Part shown: positions 8,390-15,665 of the stretch, piece by piece
Layout of the letters: each line of letters opens with the position of its first letter
Position numbering within the stretch: position 1 is the stretch's first letter
NCBI GenBank assembly: GCA_040219135.1
Contig: JAVJTA010000003.1
Span: forward strand, 310,001 to 374,000
Source of the DNA: UBA7803 sp040219135
GTDB taxonomy: Bacteria; Pseudomonadota; Gammaproteobacteria; Pseudomonadales; Azotimanducaceae
Reading direction: 5' to 3'
DNA: 64,000 nucleotides
Position numbers and translations under genes: made by a program
Notes under the pieces: generated by a model
Seen by the model: the letters and a program-made list of their open reading frames with translations, nothing else
Told to the model about the DNA's origin: nothing
Databases searched by the model: none

Positions 8390-8636
8390 CCGCTGCGCTC
8401 AGTCGCGATTTGTGCCGGGCCGCCTTGTTCTTGTGCATGATGCCCTTGTCGGCCATCCGGTCGATGACGGGCACGGCGGCAGCCAGCGCGGTGCGCGCGG
8501 CATCGTGATCAGCGCTGCCGACCGCAGCCTGCACGCGCTTGATGTACGTGCGTACCATGGAACGCTGACTGGCGTTCTGGGCGCGGCGTTTCTCTGCCTG
8601 CCGGGCGCGCTTGCGGGCTTGTGCGGTGTTCGCCAA
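8370..8636 (-). CDS. rpsT: 30S ribosomal protein S20, TTG start
   Basis: An 88-residue protein beginning ANTAQARKRARQAEKRR after the initiator, with the conserved RSMVRTYIKRV and KNKAARHKSRL segments of S20. The only start consistent with family length (~87) is TTG at 8634-8636, preceded by GGAGA. Escherichia coli rpsT also uses UUG, where the weak start takes part in autogenous repression by S20, so the same control is plausible here. It is transcribed opposite to its neighbours, divergent from murJ, and its 3' end overlaps proB by 20 bp. Confidence 0.97.
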   Translation of the reverse strand: MANTAQARKRARQAEKRRAQNASQRSMVRTYIKRVQAAVGSADHDAARTALAAAVPVIDRMADKGIMHKNKAARHKSRLSAAVTGLNS

Positions 8637-8694
8637 ATCGGTCTCCGAGGATCGTGGTTCGAAAGGCGCGGTAATATGCCGGCGGGGTTGGGGT

Positions 8695-10272
8695 ATGTCA
8701 ACCAGCACTGAGCCGGCCGCCCGTCAGAACAACGTCGCCGCACAGGGCTCGGTGGTCGCCGGCATGACCCTGCTCTCGCGGATCTCCGGATTCGCGCGCG
8801 ACATGGTCCTGTCCTACTTTTTCGGTGCCGGCGCCGCGGCGGACGCGTTCTTCGTCGCCTTCCGCATCCCCAACTTCTTTCGTCGGTTGTTCGCCGAGGG
8901 CGCTTTCGCCCAGGCCTTCGTGCCGGTGCTGGCGCGCTATCGCGACGAGTCGCCGTCGACCTATCTGGCGTTCGTCGCCGCGGTGGCGGGGAATCTGGCG
9001 CTGGCGGTCTGGGCCGTGGTGCTGCTCGGCGTCGTCTTTGCACCGGCGTTGGTGGTGGTGTTTGCTCCCGGCTTCTGGGATGCCCCGGATCAGTTCGACA
9101 TCGCCACCGGCATGCTCCGGGTCACCTTTCCTTACCTCGGCTTCATCTCGCTGACCGCCTTTGCCGCCGCGCTGCTGAACAGTCACGGACGCTATGCCAT
9201 CCCGGCGTTCACCCCGGTGCTGCTGAATCTGTCGCTGATCGGCGCCATGCTGTTCGCCACCGGCGCCTTCGAGGAGCCGGTCTACGCTCTGGCCTGGGGG
9301 GTCTTTGTCGCCGGTCTCGCTCAGCTCGCCTTTCAGATTCCGTCACTGGTCCGCCTCGGCCTGCTGGTCGTGCCGCGGCCGAGCCTGAGTCATCCCGGCG
9401 TCCGTCAGGTTGGGCGCCTGCTGCTGCCGGCGATGTTCGCGGCGTCGGTAAGTCAGATCAATACCCTGATCGACACCATGCTCGCCTCGACCCTGACCAC
9501 GGGCAGTATCTCCTGGCTCTACTATGCGGATCGCCTGCTCGAACTGCCGATCGGCCTGGTCGCGGTTGCGCTCGGTACCGTGCTGCTGCCGAACCTTTCG
9601 CGGCTCGCCAGCAGCGGTGACAGGGAAGGATTCACAGCGACTCTGGAATGGGGGCTGCGCATGGGCGCGCTGCTCGGAATGCCGGCTGCCGTGGCGTTGT
9701 ACGTGCTGGCGCTGCCGCTGGTGGCTACCCTCTTTCTGCGCGGGGCCATGACGCCGCTGGATGCGCTCATGGCGTCGCTGGCGGTGCAGGCCTTTGCCCT
9801 GGCGCTGGTACCCCTGGTCATGGTCAAGGTGGTGGCTCCGGCCTATTTCTCCCGCGAGGACACGGCCACGCCGTTCCGCTTTGCGGTGGTGGCGGTGTCC
9901 ACGAACGTGGCCCTCAACCTGGCGCTGTTCTCCTGGTTCGGCCACGTCGGCCTGGCGTTCGCCACCGCGGCGGCGGCCTGGGTGCATGCGTGGCTGCTGG
10001 TGCGTGGCCTGCTGCGGCCGGCGCATCCCGGCCTGATCGCCTTGAGTCCGAGCCGCCAGCTGCTGGTCAGCCTTGCCCGATCCGCTGCAGCGGCCGTGGC
10101 GATGGGCATCGGCCTGTGGTGGTGGTTGCCGGAACCGGCGGCGTGGATCGAGGCAGCGTCCTGGACCCGCGCCGGTTGGATCACGCTCTGCGTTGCGGCG
10201 GGGGGCGCGGGCTATCTGCTGCTGATCGTGCTGCTCGGCGAGCGTCCGGGCCGGCTCCTGCACCGGGCGTGA
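8695..10272 (+). CDS. murJ: Lipid II flippase MurJ
   Basis: A 525-residue polytopic membrane protein, about 14 hydrophobic segments, of the MOP superfamily; it moves the peptidoglycan precursor lipid II across the inner membrane. The signature N-terminal stretch LLSRISGFARDMVLSYFFG and DAFFVAFRIPNFFRRLFAEG are plain. ATG at 8695 is chosen because earlier in-frame sequence lies in the rpsT promoter region and does not resemble protein. The rpsT-murJ-ribF order is conserved in Pseudomonas and relatives. Confidence 0.97.
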   Translation: MSTSTEPAARQNNVAAQGSVVAGMTLLSRISGFARDMVLSYFFGAGAAADAFFVAFRIPNFFRRLFAEGAFAQAFVPVLARYRDESPSTYLAFVAAVAGNLALAVWAVVLLGVVFAPALVVVFAPGFWDAPDQFDIATGMLRVTFPYLGFISLTAFAAALLNSHGRYAIPAFTPVLLNLSLIGAMLFATGAFEEPVYALAWGVFVAGLAQLAFQIPSLVRLGLLVVPRPSLSHPGVRQVGRLLLPAMFAASVSQINTLIDTMLASTLTTGSISWLYYADRLLELPIGLVAVALGTVLLPNLSRLASSGDREGFTATLEWGLRMGALLGMPAAVALYVLALPLVATLFLRGAMTPLDALMASLAVQAFALALVPLVMVKVVAPAYFSREDTATPFRFAVVAVSTNVALNLALFSWFGHVGLAFATAAAAWVHAWLLVRGLLRPAHPGLIALSPSRQLLVSLARSAAAAVAMGIGLWWWLPEPAAWIEAASWTRAGWITLCVAAGGAGYLLLIVLLGERPGRLLHRA

Positions 10273-10297
10273 CCCGGGGTCGGCGGGTACCCGTATA

Positions 10298-11233
10298 ATG
10301 GCGCTCATGGAAGTCGTCGTCGGCCTGCACAACATCAGATCCCGCCACAGGGGATGCGTGCTGACCGTGGGCAGCTTCGATGGCGTGCATCGCGGTCACC
10401 AGAAGCTGCTCTCCCAGCTGGTGCAGAAGAGCCGCGATCTCGCCACGCCGAGCATGCTGCTCACCTTCGAACCCACGCCGCGGGAGTTCTTCCGCGGCGA
10501 CGCGGTCCCCGCCCGGCTCACCCGGTTTCGCGAGAAGATCACCCTGCTGGAACGGACCGAGCTGGATCGCGTGCTGTGCCTGCCGTTCAACGAACGCACA
10601 GCGAGGACCTCGGCGGACTGGGTGGTGGACGAGCTGCTGGCGAACCGGCTGGGTGTGCGCCACCTGGTCGTCGGGGACGACTTCCGTTTCGGGCATGGTG
10701 CCCGCGGCGATTTTCAGATGCTCGAGGAAGCCGGCGGCCGCCATGGCTTCGGGGTCGAGCGCATGCAGACGCTGATGCTGGAAGGCGAGCGGGTCAGCAG
10801 CACGCGGGTCCGCAAGGCCCTGGCGGACGGCGACTTCGCCCTCGCCGAGGCCCTGCTCGGACACCCCTATTTCATGATGGGGCGGGTGGTCTATGGCCGT
10901 CAGCTCGGCCGCCAGCTCGGCGTGCCCACCGCGAACATCCGCCTGCAGCGCTACCGCACGCCGCTGCAGGGCGTGTTCGCGGTCACCGTCGATGGCCTCG
11001 ATCGCACCCACCAGGGCATTGCCAACGTCGGCGTGCGCCCGACCGTGGAAGGCAAGGAGCCGCTGCTCGAAGTGCATCTGTTCGACTTTGCCGACGACGT
11101 CTACGGTCGCCTGCTGACGGTGGAGTTCAAGCGCAAGATCCGAGACGAACGCGCCTTCGACGGGCTCGACGCGCTGAAAGCTCAGATCGACCGCGACATC
11201 GTCGAGACCCGTGAGTTCTTCGCCAATGCTTAG
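10298..11233 (+). CDS. ribF: Bifunctional riboflavin kinase / FAD synthetase
   Basis: A 311-residue enzyme converting riboflavin to FMN and then FAD. The N-terminal nucleotidyltransferase half carries GSFDGVHRGHQ (~24-34), FEPTPREFF and the ISSTRVR-like motif VSSTRVRKAL; the C-terminal kinase half carries GVPTANI, GVANVGVRPT-like IANVGVRPT and LEVHLFDF. ATG at 10298 or 10307 could start it. Its stop lies 8 bp inside lspA. The usual ileS gene between ribF and lspA is absent. Confidence 0.96.
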   Translation: MALMEVVVGLHNIRSRHRGCVLTVGSFDGVHRGHQKLLSQLVQKSRDLATPSMLLTFEPTPREFFRGDAVPARLTRFREKITLLERTELDRVLCLPFNERTARTSADWVVDELLANRLGVRHLVVGDDFRFGHGARGDFQMLEEAGGRHGFGVERMQTLMLEGERVSSTRVRKALADGDFALAEALLGHPYFMMGRVVYGRQLGRQLGVPTANIRLQRYRTPLQGVFAVTVDGLDRTHQGIANVGVRPTVEGKEPLLEVHLFDFADDVYGRLLTVEFKRKIRDERAFDGLDALKAQIDRDIVETREFFANA

Positions 11234-11711
11234 GTGGTTGTGGCTCGGCGTCGCGGTGGCAACGCTGGATCAGCTGGTGAAGATCCAGGTGGCGCGGGTG
11301 CTCCAGCTCGGCGAGGAGATCCCGGTGACGCCGTTTCTGTCGTGGGTGCGCTGGCACAACGAAGGCGCCGCCTTCTCCCTGCTCGACGACGCCGCCGGCT
11401 GGCAGCGCTGGTTCTTCATCGCCCTGGCGCTCGGTTTCGTCGCGTTCATCGTCTACGAACTGCGCCGTCTGCCACCGGAGCAGCGGATCATGGGCTGGGT
11501 GTACGGACTCATCGTCGGTGGCGCGGTGGGCAACCTGATCGATCGCGTCGTGCACGGCTACGTGGTCGACTACGTGCTGCTGCACTGGCAGCAGTATTAC
11601 TTTCCCGCCTTCAACGTGGCCGACACGGCGCTCACGCTGGGCGCGCTGCTGTGGATCGGCGTGATGATCGCCGAGCACCGTCGCGAGCGACAGGAACCCT
11701 CTTCCCCATGA
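11226..11711 (+). CDS. lspA: Lipoprotein signal peptidase (signal peptidase II)
   Basis: A 161-residue inner-membrane aspartyl protease that cleaves prolipoprotein signal peptides. Four hydrophobic helices are visible, with the catalytic aspartates in GGAVGNLIDRV and FNVADTAL. ATG at 11226 overlaps the end of ribF by 8 bp; a GTG 15 bp earlier is possible but less likely. Its stop overlaps the fkpB start as ATGA, so the genes are coupled. Confidence 0.97.
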   Translation: MLRWLWLGVAVATLDQLVKIQVARVLQLGEEIPVTPFLSWVRWHNEGAAFSLLDDAAGWQRWFFIALALGFVAFIVYELRRLPPEQRIMGWVYGLIVGGAVGNLIDRVVHGYVVDYVLLHWQQYYFPAFNVADTALTLGALLWIGVMIAEHRRERQEPSSP

Positions 11712-12190
11712 GCGATTCCGCTGCTGCCATAGACGAGCACTCCCGGGTGACCCTGCACTTCGCGCTGCTGCTGGAAACCGGCGAAGAGGTCGACACCACC
11801 CGGCGCGGCCGGCCGGCCACCTTCGAGGTGGGCGACGGCAACCTGCTGCCCGGCTTCGAGGCGGCGCTGTTCGGCATGCGGGCCGGAGACGACGCCCAGA
11901 TCGAACTGCCGCCGGCGCAGGCTTTTGGCGACCACAACCCGGATAACGTGCAGATACTGGACAAAACCCGGTTCCGCGACGTCGACCTCGAACCCGGCCT
12001 CGTGGTTTCGTTCGCCGCCCAGGAAGGAGAACTGCCCGGGATCGTCAAGCGGGTTTTCGAACGCACCGTGGAGGTGGATTTCAATCACCCGCTGGCCGGC
12101 CGACCCGTGGTGTTCGACGTTTCCATCCTCAAGGTCGAGGACCTGAGCCAGCGCATCCCGCTCGGACAGGACCCTTCGTCGGGGGAATAG
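11708..12190 (+). CDS. fkpB: FKBP-type peptidyl-prolyl isomerase (SlpA/FkpB-like)
   Basis: A 160-residue cytoplasmic FKBP with inserted-in-flap domain. Features are SRVTLHFALLLETGEEVDTT at the start of the FKBP core, VGDGNLLPGFEAALFGM, ELPPAQAFGDHNPDNVQ and the return segment FNHPLAGRPVVFDV, the pattern of SlpA/FkpB chaperone-isomerases. The start ATG overlaps the lspA stop. ispH, which normally follows fkpB, is missing here; the pilin cluster begins 76 nt downstream instead. Confidence 0.93.
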   Translation: MSDSAAAIDEHSRVTLHFALLLETGEEVDTTRRGRPATFEVGDGNLLPGFEAALFGMRAGDDAQIELPPAQAFGDHNPDNVQILDKTRFRDVDLEPGLVVSFAAQEGELPGIVKRVFERTVEVDFNHPLAGRPVVFDVSILKVEDLSQRIPLGQDPSSGE

Positions 12191-12200
12191 CACCGTTCGT

Positions 12201-12217
12201 CCCGCCCGGCGGGCGGG
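12201..12217 (+). terminator. GC-rich hairpin after fkpB
   Basis: CCCGCCC (12201-12207) and GGGCGGG (12211-12217) form a 7-bp stem with a 3-nt loop, 10 nt after the fkpB stop. No U-tract follows (CTTGCC), so it is at best a weak terminator or a transcript-stabilising structure between the housekeeping and pilin operons. Confidence 0.4.
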
Positions 12218-12266
12218 CTTGCCAGTCAGTGACTAAGCTGAATGAGGACAGCTGAGGATCTGGCAG

Positions 12267-12677
12267 ATGCGTAGTGCCCGCAAACCATCCGGCCTGGCCG
12301 GTTTCACCCTAGTCGAACTGATGATTGCCGTGGCGATTCTCGCCATCATCGCCGCCGTCGCGTTGCCCTTGTACAACCAGTACAGCCAGCGCACTTACCG
12401 CACCGAGGCCCAGGCCGACCTGCTGAACTGCGCCCAGGGCCTGGAGCGGTTCGCCGCGCAGAACTTCACCTATACCGGGGCCGTGCTCGCCAACGTCTGC
12501 AATCCGGCGTCCGTGGATCAGGGGCGCTACGTGATCGCTCTGGCCGTTCCCGACGACGACCAGTTCACGCTGACGGCGACGCCGGTAGCCGGCGGTCCCA
12601 TGGACGGTGACGGCCCTATGACCTATGACCAGGCCGGCGCCCGGACCTGGGACGGCAATCCCGGATGGGAGGAGTGA
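12267..12677 (+). CDS. pilE: Type IV pilin-like protein, PilE family
   Basis: A 136-residue prepilin. The class III leader (MRSARKPSGLAG) is cut before FTLVELMIAVAILAIIAAVA by the prepilin peptidase; Phe+1 and Glu+5 are both present. The mature domain has two cysteines, C-N-C spacing of about 38 residues (LLNCAQGLER and NVCNPAS), consistent with the disulfide loop of minor pilins. It resembles PilE of the Pseudomonas minor-pilin set. It leads the pilin cluster and is followed by a 156-nt gap in which I see no gene or clear signal. Confidence 0.9.
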   Translation: MRSARKPSGLAGFTLVELMIAVAILAIIAAVALPLYNQYSQRTYRTEAQADLLNCAQGLERFAAQNFTYTGAVLANVCNPASVDQGRYVIALAVPDDDQFTLTATPVAGGPMDGDGPMTYDQAGARTWDGNPGWEE

Positions 12678-12833
12678 AGCCGCGCCGGGCGTGGGTTTCG
12701 ACCGCTCATCCAGTGAAATTCCCCCGCTCGTCGGCGCATGCGTTCCCTCCCGCCCGTACCTGCCTATAGTCCACCGTGCAATGAATTCCGGACCGGCGAT
12801 CGAGCGCCTCCGGCAGAACGGAAGCAGAAGCTT

Positions 12834-13394
12834 ATGAGCAATCGCACGCAGAGCAGGTTCCCGGGAACTTCCCGGTTCTCCGGCGCCCGCCGCGGATTTC
12901 TCGGCTTCACCATCGTCGAGCTGATGGTGACCCTGGCCGTCGCGTCGGTGCTGATCGGCTTCGCCCTGCCGGCGTTCAACGATTTCGTCCGCCAGCGGAC
13001 CATGGCTTCGCGCATGAACGATTTCCTGCTGGCCATCACCTACGCGCGCAGCGAGGCCATCCGCCGCGGGATCAACGTCAGCCTCCAGGCCGAGGACGAC
13101 GACGATGCCAACGAATGGGGCGGAGGTTACTGCGTGGTGGTCGGCAACAGCGACTGCGACGACGACGATGACGTGCTGCGCCGCTACGAGGCCATGGAGG
13201 GCGTGACTTTCGATGCCACCGGCGCCCTCGACGACATCGAGCGGCTGACTTTCAACACCCGCGGCATGCTGGCGAACGCCGGGGCCGGTCGCATCGAGCT
13301 GTGCAGCACCGACGATACGGTGGATCCGGGCCGGGCGGTCGACATCACCGCCACCGGACGCGCCGACTACGAGGAACTGGAGTGCCACCCATGA
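12834..13394 (+). CDS. fimU: GspH/FimT-family minor pilin (FimU-like)
   Basis: A 186-residue prepilin with leader ending ...RRGFLG before FTIVELMVTLAVASVL, with Glu+5 present. The segment DFLLAITYARSEAIRRGINV is the signature of the GspH/FimT group, which forms part of the priming complex at the pilus tip. The mature part has acidic insertions (EDDDDAN, DCDDDDDV) that could bind divalent cations. ATG at 12834 follows a purine-rich GGAAGCAGAAG. The stop overlaps the pilV start (ATGA). The symbol is by position and family; fimT would be an alternative. Confidence 0.85.
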   Translation: MSNRTQSRFPGTSRFSGARRGFLGFTIVELMVTLAVASVLIGFALPAFNDFVRQRTMASRMNDFLLAITYARSEAIRRGINVSLQAEDDDDANEWGGGYCVVVGNSDCDDDDDVLRRYEAMEGVTFDATGALDDIERLTFNTRGMLANAGAGRIELCSTDDTVDPGRAVDITATGRADYEELECHP

Positions 13395-13960
13395 CTGATC
13401 TGCGTCGTCCCGTGAAGAGATTCGACGGCCGCCGGACCGGTACCGGCTTCTCGCTCATCGAGCTGTTGGTGGCGGTGCTGGTCATGGGCATCGGCGTGCT
13501 CGGTGTGACCGCACTGCAGATGGTCAGCCTGCAGAACAACCGCATGGCGCTGGAGCGCGGTGAAGCGGTGTCGCTGGCCTACGACATGATGGATCGGATC
13601 AAGGCCAACCCGAGCGCGGCCTACGATGGGATCGCCATCGGCGACGTGCCGCCGGCGGCGCCGGGCTGTCTGGGTGACGGTGCGAACTGCAGCGCGGCAC
13701 AGATGGCGACCTTCGACGAGTCTGCGTGGAAGTGTCAGCTCGGTGAGTTCCGTGACGATGCCGAATGCGATGCCCTGCGCGCCGCCGGCGTCATTCCCGC
13801 CATTGCCGAGCAGCCGGGTCTGCCCGACGGCGACGGCGCGGTTCAGGTCCAGGTGGTGGTGCTGCCGAACGGCGTGCAGGTCTTTCAGGCCAGGGTCACG
13901 GTGCAGTGGTCGGCCACCGACGGTCAGCTGCAGACCGTGGTCATCGACAGCCAGGCATGA
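13391..13960 (+). CDS. pilV: Type IV pilus minor pilin PilV
   Basis: A 189-residue prepilin. The cleavage site lies in GTGFSLIELLVAVLVMGIGV, mature residue 1 being Phe with Glu at +5, and the following LGVTALQMVSLQNNRMA is typical of PilV. Six cysteines in the mature domain suggest disulfides. It overlaps fimU and pilW by ATGA at both ends, indicating translational coupling and balanced assembly of the tip complex. Confidence 0.9.
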   Translation: MTDLRRPVKRFDGRRTGTGFSLIELLVAVLVMGIGVLGVTALQMVSLQNNRMALERGEAVSLAYDMMDRIKANPSAAYDGIAIGDVPPAAPGCLGDGANCSAAQMATFDESAWKCQLGEFRDDAECDALRAAGVIPAIAEQPGLPDGDGAVQVQVVVLPNGVQVFQARVTVQWSATDGQLQTVVIDSQA

Positions 13961-15057
13961 GGAGCGCTGTGGTGGGACAAGCGAATCTGAACAGAAACCG
14001 GGCCGGCGGCTTCTCGCTGGTGGAGCTGATGCTGGCACTGGCGCTGGGCCTGATCGTGGTCACCGGCATCGTCCAGCTGTTCGTCGGCAACACCCAGACC
14101 TACAACATTCTCAACGGCCAGGCGCGGCTGCAGGAGAACGGTCGCTTTGCGCTCGAATTCATTTCCCGGGCAGCCCGGGAGGCCGGTTATTTCGGCTGCG
14201 CCAACGCCCAGGAGAACATCGTCTGGGCACTGACTGCGGGTAACGTCGACAACTCGAACCTGACGCCGGAATTCGACATCCGCCGTCCGGTGCATGGCGT
14301 CGACAATGTCGCCGGCTCGGGAGATCTCGGAACCTATCCGACCCTGACCGCGAACAGCTACATCCCTGCCAACGGCATCGACGCCGATGCTGTCGTCGTG
14401 GGCACTGACGTGCTCGCCGTGCGCAGCATGGAGACCCCCGGCTGGCGGCTCATGCAGGAGCTGTTTCCCACCGGCGCGAACAGCAATCCGCGCATCGTCG
14501 ACACCACTGCCATCCAGGTGGGCGACATTGTCATGGTGTCGAACTGCGAGCAGGCCGCCGTATTCCGCGTGACCGGCATGCCGGGCGGTGGCGGCAACAC
14601 GGTGTTCCTGCAGCATGCGGTAGCCGGCGGCGGGCTGTTCAGCAACCAGCTGGCGAACATTTCCTCGATCGGTCGCACCTACCAGGAAGACACGCTGGTG
14701 GGACGAGTCCAGGGCACCTTCTTTTTCATCGCCGAAGGCGCCGGACTCGATAACCAGGGCAACCCGCCGCTGGCGCTGTGGCAGAAGGTGGGCAGAAACG
14801 CGCCCGTCGAGCTGGTTCAGGGCGTCGAGGATCTGCAGGTGCTGTACGGCATCGATACGACCCTGAACGACGGCATTCCCAACGCCAATGAGTACGTCAT
14901 AGCCGATGACCTGGACATCGACGACGCCAACGTCGTGTCGCTGCGGATCATGGTCACGGTGAACAGCGTGGACGCGGTGACCGAAGACGGACAGGTCCTG
15001 CGCCGCACCTTCAGCAAGACCATTCTCCTCAGGAACGCCGATCCGGAGGCTGCATAG
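13957..15057 (+). CDS. pilW: Type IV pilus assembly protein PilW
   Basis: A 366-residue prepilin of the PilW family, the largest minor pilin. Leader ends at RAGG before FSLVELMLALALGLIVV with Glu+5; the downstream LFVGNTQTYNILNGQARLQENGRFA motif is characteristic. The long C-terminal domain is predicted to be mostly beta. It starts with ATG overlapping the pilV stop, and its stop shares one base with the pilX GTG start. Confidence 0.9.
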   Translation: MRSAVVGQANLNRNRAGGFSLVELMLALALGLIVVTGIVQLFVGNTQTYNILNGQARLQENGRFALEFISRAAREAGYFGCANAQENIVWALTAGNVDNSNLTPEFDIRRPVHGVDNVAGSGDLGTYPTLTANSYIPANGIDADAVVVGTDVLAVRSMETPGWRLMQELFPTGANSNPRIVDTTAIQVGDIVMVSNCEQAAVFRVTGMPGGGGNTVFLQHAVAGGGLFSNQLANISSIGRTYQEDTLVGRVQGTFFFIAEGAGLDNQGNPPLALWQKVGRNAPVELVQGVEDLQVLYGIDTTLNDGIPNANEYVIADDLDIDDANVVSLRIMVTVNSVDAVTEDGQVLRRTFSKTILLRNADPEAA

Positions 15058-15632
15058 TGAAGGCCAGAGCATTCATACCGTTGTCGTTCAACCGCCGCGA
15101 GCGCGGGGTGGCCCTGTTCATCAGTCTGGTGCTGCTGCTGGTGCTCACCATCATCGGCGTGTCATCGGTGCAGACGACCTCCCTTGAAACCCGCATGGCG
15201 CGCAACGAGCACGACACCCTGCTGGCGTTCCAGGCGGCGGAACTGGCGCTCAAGGACGCGGAAGTATGGCTGCGACTCAACGTCGACAGCGTCGACGACA
15301 CCGACGCCTTCACGGACGGCGGCGGCGGCGGGCTCTGGACGGTGGCCGAAGACCCGGGTGACGACGATCCCTGGGAGGACGGTGGCGTGTGGACCGGCGG
15401 TGGCAGCGTCGTAGCGCCGACCAATCCCGGCGCCGTGGTGGCGGAACCGCCGCGTTATCTGATCGAGCACCTGGGTGACGTCACCCGGTCGGAGAATCCC
15501 TGGCAGCTGAATCCGGACTATCCGGATCCGGTGGATCGAATCGCCATGTTCCGCATCACCTCGCGGGGCGTGGGCGGCAGCGCCAATGCACAGGTTCTGC
15601 TGCAGGGCACGTTTGGAATTCTGGTTGATTGA
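15057..15632 (+). CDS. pilX: Type IV pilus assembly protein PilX
   Basis: A 191-residue protein starting at GTG 15057. The hydrophobic segment RGVALFISLVLLLVLTIIG follows a short basic leader; as in other PilX proteins Glu+5 is lacking, which fits a place at the tip of the minor-pilin complex. The mature domain has a Gly/Asp/Trp-rich stretch (GGGGGLWTV, DDDPWEDGGVW). It is directly followed by pilY1 with a 33-nt gap containing a strong GGAGG ribosome binding site. Confidence 0.88.
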   Translation: MKARAFIPLSFNRRERGVALFISLVLLLVLTIIGVSSVQTTSLETRMARNEHDTLLAFQAAELALKDAEVWLRLNVDSVDDTDAFTDGGGGGLWTVAEDPGDDDPWEDGGVWTGGGSVVAPTNPGAVVAEPPRYLIEHLGDVTRSENPWQLNPDYPDPVDRIAMFRITSRGVGGSANAQVLLQGTFGILVD

Positions 15633-15665
15633 GCCGTGGCGCGTAGGGGCCATGTGGAGGCTGTG

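Noticed and set aside
12191..12266. Sigma54 (-24/-12) promoter for the minor-pilin operon
   Set aside because: The GGGCGGGCTTGCC stretch lacks the GG-N10-GC spacing and the TGGCAC element.
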